A stretch of DNA of 64,000 bases from Symbiodinium natans (Eukaryota > Sar > Dinophyceae > Suessiales > Symbiodiniaceae): the NCBI GenBank assembly GCA_905221605.1, contig CAJNDS010002848.1:188001-252000 (forward strand). Reading direction: 5' to 3'. Below are positions 1-10,905 of the stretch, piece by piece. Position numbers and translations under genes: made by a program. Position 1 is the first letter of the stretch, and every line of letters begins with the position of its first letter. The notes beneath the pieces are model-generated. The model did no database searches. It saw only the letters and a list, made by a program, of their open reading frames with translations, and was not told where the DNA came from.

Positions 1-3000
1 TGGGGTGTAATGCATGTGGGGTTCTGACATCCCACTCGATGCTGCGAAGGCTTCCCCCCCCACGCAACGGTTTGTTTCAATAATAAGCAACCGTTGAAGA
101 GTTTACGAGGCCTTTATCGGTGGCGTTGTCACGACAGCTTGCTGAGACTCGACACACGAGACGGGTGCACAGCACAACACGTGAGATTCCCATCAGGCTG
201 TTACCCAGGCCAGTCCCTTCCCCGGTCGACCTACTGAGAACCTACACTACAAGACCGACCACGAGACCATCCCAAGACTAAAGCCTGATTGAGTGCCCTC
301 GCCGAGACAGGCTACCTCGCGCGCCATCGAGCGGCCAGCGGAGGGCCTTTCCAGAGCCATGGCCAGGGACCCAGCACATTGCCTCGCTTTGTTCCCCTTG
401 CTTTCAAACACGCGAGCGGTATACATAGAACATGTCAAGACAACCTTGGGGAATCTTGGGGTTGCGTCTAGGCTGAGGCCTGGACACTCCCAGCCTCAGG
501 CCCAAACCATAGCTCCAAGTGACCCTTAAAACCTAAAACCCCGTCGAAATCCCCCCATCCCCCCCAAGCTGCACATGAAAGGCTTGGCAGACGTCGCCTC
601 TCGGGCTTCAATTGGGCATGAACCACGCAATTCGCATGGGCACGAGTGCAGCATGGCGGGGTCGTACAGTCGCTCCCAGAGTCTGATTACCGGCAGGGTT
701 TTCGTGATGTGTCGAGAGTTGGTGTCGGATTTGCAGTCGGGTGGAGGAGTCGCTTGTTTTCTTGAGTTGTCGGCCCTTTCAGCGCCCCCAGCGGCCCCAC
801 ATGTGGCGGACAAAAAAGCAAGCAAGAGAGACAGACAAAGACGAGTGGAATGAAGCCTGGATTGAGGTTAAGGCTGCAGAGCCCGATTTCTTCTGGATTC
901 TGGCCATGTAACATCGAAGGCCGCTAAGCCAACGAGGATTGCGGGGCAAACGAGCGCCAGGTTCCAGGAACCTCGCAGCGTACTCTCCAGAGGCATCTGT
1001 GGCATCACCAGCGACAAGGCCCAAGGGGCTAACGGCATCCCCTGTGTTCCCATGTGCTCCACCTAGAGTCCTAGAACCCAAAGAGACCTTGAAGCCCAGA
1101 CCTAGGAAGAGGGCAAGAAAAGAGAGACAGTTGGCGTCAAAAGAGCAATACACCCATATATAAACCCCAGACTTGGGAGAGGTCCTGGTCATCAACCTCC
1201 CGGGACATCCGAACGCGGCCGCTCGCCGTGAACGCACTCGCTGGTTGAGGGTTTACCACGTCTTTGCCTGGATTCAGTTTAGTACACACAGCCCAATCAG
1301 GAACAGCCCGTAAGACTTGAAACCCAATGAAACACAACTTTAGAAGTTCGTACTAGTTTTGTTCGAAGTTTTCGGGGTGCACTGGTCGGCTACCAAGCGA
1401 GAACACTCGAAAGGCATGCGTATGGTGTGTGCGTGCAGATAAATTCCGCACGCAAATGTATCGATCTGTCCATCTGCCAGACTGTACGTACATTGCTTGT
1501 CGCCTTTATGCGCACACATTTCCAAAACCATTTCAGGGCTGCCTCAAGGGTTTGGGCAGCTGGGGCATAGCAGTGGGCTTGAGGCAGAACCCAGGCATGT
1601 TTGGGGTTGAAATGTTTCGGGGTGCAAGGTTCAGAGTTCAGTTCTCGCAAGGAGCTGCAGAGAGCCATTCTACTGATTACGACCTCTGTGAGAAGCGTAG
1701 CTAAGATACTTATGGGTTTATGCCCTCGATATTCGAGCCTGAATGACGGGTGCTCGGCCTGGGTTGGGTGATTTTCTTTTTGCTGAGGCGGCTGAGGCGG
1801 CTTGGAACTAACGCTGACAGAAGTGACAGAAGACTTGCTGAATGCAAGACAAACCTGAAACTCTACTGTAAGACCTTGCCCGAATCGTGGCCTCACGCAT
1901 CCGTTCTCCATCCTAGGTACGCCAGTGTCTTTCGGTCCTGCTGCCTGTGCTCCCACATGCCGTGCGAATGGCGGCGGGCTTGGAACAAGGTACGGGTTCT
2001 TGGGTTACAGTCCCCCCGCCCCTCCGCCCTCCAACCTCGAAATGCGGACCCTATGACTATCATATATGACTACAACAATGGTAAGGCCTTCTTTTCGGGG
2101 GGTTGGGGCCTCTGCCTATCAACAGCCTCGTGAAGACATCTCATTTGATATGTCAACATGCTTCTTATGCCGCGATGTACCTCTCTCCCTCTCGCTGAGG
2201 TGAGGGCATAGCCTGACGTCGCCAGAGCGCCTGGCAGTCGAAAAATGGACGTTCAGAAATGGCCCCTCAGCAAGGGCATCGCCCACGGGCTGTTGCCCTC
2301 CATTGAATCCCTGGGAATAGTTGAATAATTCCTGGGGTTGTTGCGAAGGCACTTCGGAGCTAAATGCATTCCACTGATTTCCCTGCAGGCGCATAAACAG
2401 GGCTCCCAAGGGCCACGCAGGTGTGCTGAACGACTGCCCAACGCCAAATCCCTGAGGAACATAGACATAAACGCTGTCGCGCCACTTCCCGACCGCCAGA
2501 ATTTGGTCCGAGCCAGACAATTATTTAACATCTGCCTAGGTGGCTTTTGACTGGCAAAAGGCCTCAGGATTTTCCTTTTTCCTGGACGATTTTCGTCAAA
2601 CATGTCCAGCAGCCGCCGCCTCAGCTGGCACACTGTTTCCCCAGCATCCTCCTAGGCCCAAAAGCCCTCAAGCACAAGCCACACGCATGTCATGTCATGC
2701 ACGCAGCCTCGCTTCCTAGTTCTGCTGCCTCGAAGTTGAATCCTAATTGTCCCAGCAGTGCGGCGTCAAGAAGAAGGGACACTGTCGTTCCTGCGCTGGA
2801 GGGGCATGTTATGTGGCGTTTTGAGGCTCAGCCTTCAGACGAAGCCTTACCCTAACCGGCCCTAACCCCGACTCCGAGAAGGTCAGAAAGTCATGGCCGC
2901 AGCTGCTCTGTCCGCTGCTGCGATCACGGCAAAGGAGGCAAGATGAGGGTTTTGGGATTTTAGGAGCAGTCTTGGATTCCTAAACCCAAAGCCCAAAGCC

Positions 3001-3730
3001 TTAAGCCGCCCACCTTCAGAGGGCGGGCGGAACCCTGTAGACTCATAGCCTTTCTCCCACCCCCCCTAAACTCTAGCGGCACAGGCGTTCGTGAGCGCCA
3101 GGGCAGGGACCCAGGTCACGGCGCAGGCCTGGGGAGGGCTCGAGGTGCTGGGCTGAATCGACTCCAGAGTCTCTAGAGGGTCGTGCGAGGAACTTGGAGG
3201 AGAGCATGTGAGTTTCAGGGTGGCCCTCGATTGCAACTTCTGAAGGGGGCAGGGCACCGGCACTGTGTGGAAAACTCGGTAGGATGAGTAAGGCATGGGG
3301 AGCGGCGACGGTTCACCTCCTTCGAGGATGAACCCGAGCATCCGACGTGCCAGGTTGCAGTCCGCAGGATACTAGGGTTGTTTGGGTTCAGAGTTCAACT
3401 AGCTTATAGCAAAAGATCATGAGAGCTGTGAAGAGTGGAATAAGAGGGAGCACCAGGCCTTCCCGAAAGCCAGCTGCTTCCCCCAAAAAAACATGAAGGA
3501 CATGAGCCCATAACGGCCTGAGAGAACTCCTTCACGTCAGCTAGGCCTCTGCTAACAGCAGACTCCGCGGATCCACGGCAGGCCCCGCAGTTTCTGCCCC
3601 CGGATTTTCTTTCGGAATCTTTGGGAGGTTTTAGGGGCTCTGGCACCAAGAAGGCGTCGTAGTGGTTTTTGGAGGGTTTGAGGGTTGCCGTCCGGGGGCT
3701 GTGTTGCCTTCCGAGGCCGGGAGAGGCAAC
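1..3730. other. No recognisable gene
   Basis: About 3.7 kb in which I see no protein family, no convincing exon chain and no RNA gene. Open frames on both strands overlap and have no family resemblance. Short CCTAAAACC-like pieces occur (for example near 530) but do not form a telomere array. It is probably intergenic or deep intronic DNA. Confidence 0.5.
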
Positions 3731-3738
3731 TTAACTTG

Positions 3739-3750
3739 ATTTTGGCTCAG
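3739..3750 (+). promoter_or_regulatory. Spliced-leader-like 12-mer (possible relict)
   Basis: ATTTTGGCTCAG matches the 3' part of the dinoflagellate trans-spliced leader, which ends ATTTTGGCTCAAG, except that one A is missing. It lies 58 bases before the ATG at 3808. Relict leaders mark genes that passed through a reverse-transcribed mRNA, but 12 bases is short enough for chance. Confidence 0.25.
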
Positions 3751-3807
3751 AAGGGTGTTTGGATGCTTGGTTGGCAGTTCCCAGCTGAGGGTTGTTAGTA
3801 GGACTCA

Positions 3808-4065
3808 TGGCCTGCTCCCATTGTGGTAGGTCCTTCCTCCCCCCCAAAACGTCCCAAAACGCCATCATGAGCATGAACCCTGCGACCCCCTCCAAATCCC
3901 TTGGTGCCAGCAACCTCAAGCTCCGCGTCAACGCTGCCTCTCGCGGCCGCGGGGGTCGTAGCAGCCGCCGGCCTGCTCAGACCACAGGTGCAGCGGGGCA
4001 TGCCGAGGGTTTTTGGGCTTATGGGTATAGGGTTGAGCATTGGGGGTCCAAGGCCAACTCAAGAT
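3808..4065 (+). CDS. Possible leader exon upstream of the light-harvesting array
   Basis: The region reads as protein in two frames. The frame from the ATG at 3808 gives a Ser/Arg-rich stretch. The frame through 3901 gives an Ala-rich hydrophobic stretch with LPLAAAGVVAAAG followed by Arg/Gln, which resembles a signal or transit peptide. The sequence GTAAGT at 4066 is a good intron donor. The light-harvesting polyprotein still lacks its plastid-targeting start, and this is the only upstream candidate I see. However, the phase of this donor in the hydrophobic frame (0) does not match the first recognisable light-harvesting exon (needs phase 2), so the link is unproven. Confidence 0.2.
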
Positions 4066-4978
4066 GTAAGTATTGAACAAGCTGCACTCGAACAAGCATT
4101 GCCATGATATTCTCGATGATGCATAGTACACTCAAGATTCCAAGACTTATACATATGTATATATATATGTACATCCATTACACACATATATGTATATATA
4201 TGTCTGGTGGTATGATACACATCAACTCCTCTACGTAGTGTAAGAGCCTGAGCAAATCTCGTGCCATAAGATTTATTCTTGTGGCTCAGGCAATGATCTT
4301 GCTAGAAGGGGGCTGCGGTTAATGGGGGAGGTGCGTGAATGTTTTGTTTTTTGTGGGTTTCAGGCTTCATTCATACACTCCAAAGCATCGTTGGGGCTGT
4401 AAGGATTGGCACGTGGACAGAGCTTTAGCAGCACGTTTTCAGCTTAGGATGTGTGATTCAACATGAGCGGTTTCATGAGAAACCGATGAAGTTGAAAACT
4501 CTGAGGGCTTTTTCGACGCCGAACTCCAAAGTTTCAGAATCGAAAGCCGTGGCCTGTGTTGCGGCCGCAGGCTGGCACTTCTAAGAACACGTCAGTCCGT
4601 CTGCATGCCTTCGAGCGGCCTGGCCTTGATGAAGGAGAGATGCTTTCCGTTGTCAAGGCTGCTGAGGGATGCAGGGTATAGAGTCCAGCTTGGCTTGATG
4701 CGCAGTCGTGATGAGCATGGGCACAGTGGATGACGACAATTAGGATGATGATGTTGATGACCATGTTGATGGTGATTGTGTGGCCGTGGTGGCGATGAGG
4801 ATGATGGTGATGGTGATGGTAATGGTGATTGTGGTGATGATAATGATGATGATGATGCGTAGCTCGGTATAATATGAGGGGCACCTGGAACGTTGCATGA
4901 GAGTAGCAGCAAAAGTTTCCGTAAACACCACCGCCCGGATTGGTACAGGCCTTCTTGTAACCCGAAAGCACAGCCCAG
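4066..4978 (+). other. Probable intron or 5' region with TA-rich and GAT-rich simple DNA
   Basis: It holds TA-rich inverted stretches (about 4150-4205) and a degenerate GAT/GGT repeat (about 4744-4857). The 3' end CCCAG at 4974-4978 followed by G is a good splice acceptor for the first light-harvesting exon. Confidence 0.35.
4744..4857 (+). repeat. Degenerate GAT/GGT trinucleotide repeat
   Basis: Runs of gatgatgat interleaved with ggtgat and gttgat. It reads as His/Asp/Met-rich shadows in several frames and is not coding. Confidence 0.8.
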
Positions 4979-5543
4979 GAACGAGCTCGGTGTTCAGGAT
5001 CCCGTCGGATTTTGGGATCCCGCCGGTTTTACGGCCGACGGAAGCGTGGAGGACTTCAAGCGCCGCCGCCAGACTGAGATCAAGCACGGCCGCATCGCAA
5101 TGCTCGCGGCAATGGGATACATTACCCCTGAGCAACTTAGTTGCATGAAGTCGATGCTCATTCGCCAAGTGCTTGTTTGCTCACGGGTGAGCTGTTTCAA
5201 TTTCTACATGTGTTACATCGTGTAGTCATTGTGTAGTTGACCAAGGATCACTGGCAAGTTCCCAGGTTATCTGTCGCCATCAGCAGGCTTGAAATTCGCC
5301 GATGTCCCCAATGGCTTGGCCGCAATTTCCAAGGTTCCTGCCGCAGGTTGGGGTCAGATCCTTGCCTACATGGCCTTCTGCGAGGTTTCCCAGGACCAGT
5401 CTGCCGGCACGGCGGCTGCCGCAGGCGACTTCGGCTTCAAGGTCTTGACCTCCAGCGACCCGGCTGAGAAGACTAAGAAGCTCTCGGCAGAGCTTGCGAA
5501 CGGCAGACTTGCGATGATGGCCATCATCGGCATGTTCTTTCAG
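4979..5543 (+). CDS. Light-harvesting unit 1 (partial, two exons)
   Basis: Exons 4979-5131 and 5246-5543. The 114-base intron between them starts GCAACT, ends AAG, and splits the codon of ITPE|ITGK. The unit begins at ELGVQ and lacks the linker found at the head of units 2-7, so an upstream exon must supply its start (phase 2). The next intron, 5544-5670, is GT-AG. Confidence 0.88.
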
Positions 5544-8063
5544 GTGGGGTTATCACATGCGTGTGCCGTTGTGATGACTTCGTGACTTCATGTGAGTTGT
5601 TGAAAGAAGAGTGCAAGTCAACAATTGAGTACAGCATGTGTGTCTTGTAAATGTGATGTTTGTGTCATAGGACGGCTTGACCGGAAGCGCCTGGGGTGAC
5701 TGGGCCAACTACACCGCCTCTCCGCTCCGCGCTTTCGAAAGTGAGCTCGGTGTGCAAGCGCCGGTTGGTTTCTGGGATCCGGCAGGGTTCACCAAGGACG
5801 GCGACGCGGAGAACTTTGCTCGCCGCCGTCAGACGGAACTGAAGCATGGACGGATCGCGATGCTGGCCACGATGGGCTACATCACACCCGAATTCAGCAA
5901 GTGGCCAGGTTACCTGTCACCAACGTTGGGCATCAAGTTTGCCGATGTCCCAACTGGCCTTGCGGCCATTTCCAAGGTTCCCATTGCAGGCTGGACGCAG
6001 ATGATTCTGTGGGGCGCTTACTGCGAAACTTCCCAGGACCAGTCGCCAGGCACGCCAGGTGCTGCCGGTGATTTCGGATGGAAAGTCCTCACTTCCGACG
6101 ATGCGGAAAAGAAGAAAGCGAAGCTCGCAGCAGAGTTGGCCAACGGCAGACTCGCGATGATGGCCATCATCGGTATGTTCTTTCAGGTGGGACTGCACGC
6201 CCTGCACGCGTGAGTGGCATGATGCCAGAGAGAACTTCTTGTGAGTTGTAGGGGCATCTGTATGTCATGTTCTGATTAGCAATGCAGGACGGTTTGACCG
6301 GCAGTGCTTGGGGTGACTGGGCCAACTACACTGCCTCGCCACTGCGAGCCTTCGAGAACGAGCTCGGTGTTCAGGATCCCGTCGGATTTTGGGACCCGGC
6401 TGGCTTCACCGCCGACGGAAGCGTGGAGGACTTCAAGCGCCGCCGCCAGACTGAGATCAAGCACGGCCGCATCGCAATGCTCGCGGCAATGGGATACATT
6501 ACCCCTGAGCAACTTAGTTGCATGAAGTCGATGCTCATTCGCCAAGTGCTTGTTTGCTCACGGGTGAGCTGTTTCAATTTCTACATGTGTTACATCGTGT
6601 AGTCATTGTGTAGTTGACCAAGGATCACTGGCAAGTTCCCAGGTTATCTGTCGCCATCAGCAGGCTTGAAATTCGCCGATGTCCCCAATGGCTTGGCCGC
6701 AATTTCCAAGGTTCCTGCCGCAGGTTGGGGTCAGATCCTTGCCTACATGGCCTTCTGCGAGGTTTCCCAGGACCAGTCTGCCGGCACGGCGGCTGCCGCA
6801 GGCGACTTCGGCTTCAAGGTCTTGACCTCCAGCGACCCGGCTGAGAAGACTAAGAAGCTCTCGGCAGAGCTTGCGAACGGCAGACTTGCGATGATGGCCA
6901 TCATCGGCATGTTCTTTCAGGTGGGGTTATCACATGCGTGTGCCGTTGTGATGACTTCGTGACTTCATGTGAGTTGTTGAAAGAAGAGTGCAAGTCAACA
7001 ATTGAGTACAGCATGTGTGTCTTGTAAATGTGATGTTTGTGTCATAGGACGGCTTGACCGGAAGCGCCTGGGGTGACTGGGCCAACTACACCGCCTCTCC
7101 GCTCCGCGCTTTCGAAAGTGAGCTCGGTGTGCAAGCGCCGGTTGGTTTCTGGGATCCGGCAGGGTTCACCAAGGACGGCGACGCGGAGAACTTTGCTCGC
7201 CGCCGTCAGACGGAACTGAAGCATGGACGGATCGCGATGCTGGCCACGATGGGCTACATCACACCCGAATTCAGCAAGTGGCCAGGTTACCTGTCACCAA
7301 CGTTGGGCATCAAGTTTGCCGATGTCCCAACTGGCCTTGCGGCCATTTCCAAGGTTCCCATTGCAGGCTGGACGCAGATGATTCTGTGGGGCGCTTACTG
7401 CGAAACTTCCCAGGACCAGTCGCCAGGCACGCCAGGTGCTGCCGGTGATTTCGGATGGAAAGTCCTCACTTCCGACGATGCGGAAAAGAAGAAAGCGAAG
7501 CTCGCAGCAGAGTTGGCCAACGGCAGACTCGCGATGATGGCCATCATCGGTATGTTCTTTCAGGTGGGACTGCACGCCCTGCACACGTGAGTGGCATGAT
7601 GCCAGAGAGAACTTCTTGTGAGTTGTAGGGGCATCTGTATGTCATGTTCTGATTAGCAATGCAGGACGGTTTGACCGGCAGTGCTTGGGGTGACTGGGCC
7701 AACTACACTGCCTCTCCGCTCCGAGCGTTCGAGAACGAGCTTGGCGTTCAGGATCCCGTCGGATTTTGGGACCCGGCTGGCTTCACCGCCGATGGCAGCG
7801 TGGAGGACTTCAAGCGCCGCCGCCAGACCGAGATCAAGCATGGCCGCATTGCAGCTCGGATGTGTTTGATTATATGGAGGCTAGACAACATGTAGAATGC
7901 AGAGCCATCTACCCTCTACCATTTTGCTGACCTGTTTGTTCTGGTCGTAGGCCGGTCACTCAAGTAACTCCAAGGCCATGCTGGCGGCAATGGGCTACAT
8001 CACCCCGGAGCAACTCACTTGAAGATCTTGAAGAGGGGCAGTGATGGGCACATGAGAAAGTTG

Positions 8064-8103
<40 letters not shown>

Positions 8104-10617
8104 TTTGGCTTGTGCTGTTTGTGTGACCTGGATATGAGTTAATGGCATTCGTCTCGACATTTTTTGGTGGCGTTCTTGTTTGCGTTTTTTGTGTGCAACC
8201 TTTGTCATGCTGCTACCAGTTGACGTGCTTTTTGCATGGTTGTGTGCATGGCTTGCAATCGGTCGATATGCTGAGGATCACTGGCAAGTTCCCTGGATAC
8301 TTGAGCCCATCGGCCGGCTTGAAGTTCGCGGATGTGCCAAACGGCCTTGCGGCGATCTCCAAAGTTCCCGCCGCAGGTTGGGGTCAGATCCTTGCCTACA
8401 TGGCCTTCTGCGAGGTCTCCCAGGACCAGTCTGCTGGCACGGCGGCTGCCGCAGGCGACTTCGGCTTCAAGGTCTTGACCTCCAGCGACCCGGCTGAGAA
8501 GACTAAGAAGCTCTCGGCGGAGCTTGCGAACGGCAGACTTGCGATGATGGCCATCATCGGCATGTTCTTTCAGGTGGGGTTATCACATGCGTGTGCCGTT
8601 GTGATGACTTCGTGATTCATGCGAGTTGTTGAAAGAGGATTGCAAGTTAACACTTGAGTACAGCATGTGTTTCTCGTAAATGTGATGTTTGTGTCATAGG
8701 ACGGCCTGACCGGAAGCGCCTGGGGTGACTGGGCCAACTACACTGCCTCTCCGCTCCGAGCGTTCGAGAACGAGCTTGGCGTTCAGGATCCCGTCGGATT
8801 TTGGGACCCGGCTGGCTTCACCGCCGATGGCAGCGTGGAGGACTTCAAGCGCCGCCGCCAGACCGAGATCAAGCATGGCCGCATTGCAGCTCGGATGTGT
8901 TTGATTATGGAGGCTAGACAACATGTAGAATGCAGAGCCATCTACCCTCTACCATTGTGCTGACCTGTTTGTTCTGGTCGTAGGCCGGTCACTCAAGTAA
9001 CTCCAAGGCCATGCTGGCGGCAATGGGCTACATCACCCCGGAGCAACTCACTTGAAGATCTTTAAGAGGGGCAGTGATGGGCACATGAGAAAGTTGGTAG
9101 TTTGTGTGTGTGTGTGTGTGTGTGTTTGTTTGGCTTGTGCTGTTTGTGTGACCTGGATATGAGTTAATGGCATTCGTTTCGACATTTTTTGGTGGCGTTC
9201 TTGTTTGCGTTTTTTGTGTGCAACCTTTCTACCAGTTGAAGTGCTTTTTGCATGGTTGTGTGCATGGCTTGCAATCGGTCGATATGCTGAGGATCACTGG
9301 CAAGTTCCCTGGATACTTGAGCCCATCAGCCGGCTTGAAGTTCGCGGATGTGCCAAACGGCCTTGCGGCGATCTCCAAAGTTCCCGCCGCAGGTTGGGGT
9401 CAGATCCTTGCCTACATGGCCTTCTGCGAGGTCTCCCAGGACCAGTCTGCCGGCACGGCGGCTGCCGCAGGCGACTTCGGCTTCAAGGTCTTGACCTCCA
9501 GCGACCCGGCTGAGAAGACTAAGAAGCTCTCGGCGGAGCTTGCGAACGGCAGACTTGCGATGATGGCCATCATCGGCATGTTCTTTCAGGTGGGGTTATC
9601 ACATGCGTGTGCCGTTGTGATGACTTCGTGATTCATGTGAGTTGTTGAAAGAGGATTGCAAGTTAACACTTGAGTACAGCATGTGTTTCTCGTAAATGTG
9701 ATGTTTGTGTCATAGGACGGCCTGACCGGAAGCGCCTGGGGTGACTGGGCCAACTACACTGCCTCTCCGCTCCGAGCGTTCGAGAACGAGCTTGGCGTTC
9801 AGGATCCCGTCGGATTTTGGGACCCGGCTGGCTTCACCGCCGATGGCAGCGTGGAGGACTTCAAGCGCCGCCGCCAGACCGAGATCAAGCATGGCCGCAT
9901 TGCAGCTCGGATGTGTTTGATTATGGAGGCTAGACAACATGTAGAATGCAGAGCCATCTACCCTCTACCATTGTGCTGACCTGTTTGTTCTGGTCGTAGG
10001 CCGGTCACTCAAGTAACTCCAAGGCCATGCTGGCGGCAATGGGCTACATCACCCCGGAGCAACTCACTTGAAGATCTTTAAGAGGGGCAGTGATGGGCAC
10101 ATGAGAAAGTTGGTAGTTTGTGTGTGTGTGTGTGTGTGTGTTTGTTTGGCTTGTGCTGTTTGTGTGACCTGGATATGAGTTAATGGCATTCGTCTCGACA
10201 TTTTTTGGTGGCGTTCTTGTTTGCGTTTTTTGTGTGCAACCTTTGTCATGCTGCTACCAGTTGACGTGCTTTTTGCATGGTTGTGTGCATGGCGTGCAAT
10301 CAGTCGATGATATGCTGAGGATCACTGGCAAGTTCCCTGGATACTTGAGCCCATCGGCCGGCTTGAAGTTCGCGGATGTGCCAAACGGCCTTGCGGCGAT
10401 CTCCAAAGTTCCCGCCGCAGGTTGGGGTCAGATCCTTGCCTACATGGCCTTCTGCGAGGTCTCCCAGGACCAGTCTGCTGGCACGGCGGCTGCCGCAGGC
10501 GACTTCGGCTTCAAGGTCTTGACCTCCAGCGACCCGGCTGAGAAGACTAAGAAGCTCTCGGCGGAGCTTGCGAACGGAAGACTTGCGATGATGGCCATCA
10601 TCGGCATGTTCTTTCAG
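4979..10617 (+). CDS. Light-harvesting chlorophyll a/c-binding polyprotein, at least seven tandem units
   Basis: The locus encodes tandem copies of a three-helix light-harvesting protein of the chlorophyll a/c (peridinin/fucoxanthin) branch, which act as plastid thylakoid antennae. Each unit has the helix-1 pigment motif (IKHGRIAM or LKHGRIAM) and the helix-3 motif ELANGRLAMMAIIGMFFQ, then a conserved linker GLTGSAWGDWANY that runs straight into the next unit (ELGVQ.PVGFWDP.GF). No unit has its own start or stop, and exon phases join all units into one frame, as expected for the dinoflagellate light-harvesting polyproteins that are cut after import. I see 15 exons and 14 introns; the intron at one internal site starts with GC. 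The N-terminal targeting exon is not identified. The 3' end is lost in the N gap directly after unit 7, so neither the last unit nor the stop codon is known. Confidence 0.92.
5671..6186 (+). CDS. Light-harvesting unit 2 (single exon, 172 aa)
   Basis: This unit is uninterrupted. At the site where the other units carry the GC-AG intron it reads straight through as TPEFSKWPGYLSP. It is also the more diverged sequence type, with GWTQMILWGAYCETS in place of GWGQILAYMAFCEVS. The following intron is 6187-6287, GT-AG. Confidence 0.92.
6288..6920 (+). CDS. Light-harvesting unit 3 (two exons)
   Basis: Exons 6288-6508 and 6623-6920, with the same 114-base GC-AG intron as unit 1. From about 5033 onward units 1-2 and 3-4 line up at an offset of exactly 1377 bases with almost no differences, introns included. 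The next intron is 6921-7047. Confidence 0.92.
7048..7563 (+). CDS. Light-harvesting unit 4 (single exon)
   Basis: Copy of unit 2 at +1377 and likewise without internal introns. The only difference I noticed nearby is in the following intron (gcacacg at 7584 against gcacgcg at 6207). The following intron, 7564-7664, is GT-AG. Confidence 0.92.
7665..8573 (+). CDS. Light-harvesting unit 5 (three exons)
   Basis: Exons 7665-7850, 7975-8009 and 8276-8573. It has two internal introns. The first (7851-7974, starting GCAGCT and ending CCAAG) interrupts the helix-1 motif between Ile and Ala of HGRIA, a site with no intron in units 1-4. The second (8010-8275, GC-AG) is at the unit 1/3 site but is longer and contains a GT dinucleotide run. 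Phases close: 35 + 298 bases is a whole number of codons. Confidence 0.9.
8066..8100 (+). repeat. GT microsatellite in unit 5 intron
   Basis: Uninterrupted GT repeat. The equivalent runs in units 6 (about 9101-9124) and 7 (about 10118-10140) are shorter, so its length varies between copies. Confidence 0.85.
8700..9589 (+). CDS. Light-harvesting unit 6 (three exons)
   Basis: Exons 8700-8885, 9008-9042 and 9292-9589, with the same structure as unit 5 and a shorter GT run in its second intron. The preceding intron is 8574-8699 and the following is 9590-9715, both GT-AG. Confidence 0.9.
9716..10617 (+). CDS. Light-harvesting unit 7 (three exons, ends at gap)
   Basis: Exons 9716-9901, 10024-10058 and 10320-10617, near-identical to unit 6 at +1016. 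The donor after the last exon is GC (CAG|GCGGGG), where the six preceding unit-to-unit introns have GT. The intron runs into the assembly gap 18 bases later, so what follows is unknown. Confidence 0.88.
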
Positions 10618-10635
10618 GCGGGGGATTATGACATG

Positions 10636-10735
10636 NNNNNNNNNNNNNNNNNNNNNNNNNNNNNNNNNNNNNNNNNNNNNNNNNNNNNNNNNNNNNNNNN
10701 NNNNNNNNNNNNNNNNNNNNNNNNNNNNNNNNNNN
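10636..10735. other. Assembly gap of exactly 100 N
   Basis: Exactly 100 N is the usual placeholder for a scaffold gap of unknown size. It falls inside the last visible light-harvesting intron, so the copy number and 3' end of the array cannot be taken from this assembly. Confidence 0.97.
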
Positions 10736-10736
10736 C

Positions 10737-10810
10737 AACACACACACACACAGACACACATACACCAACACACACACACACACCAACACACACACACACG
10801 CACAGACACA

Positions 10811-10881
<71 letters not shown>

Positions 10882-10899
10882 ACACACACACACACACAC
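10737..10899 (+). repeat. CA microsatellite flanking the gap
   Basis: About 160 bases of CA with occasional GA, CCA and CG interruptions. It is CA on this strand, whereas the array introns carry GT. Confidence 0.9.
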
Positions 10900-10905
10900 G
10901 TACGT

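Noticed and set aside
530-545. CCTAAAACC-like sequence as a telomere remnant
   Set aside because: Too short, not in tandem, and not matching a run of the TTTAGGG repeat.
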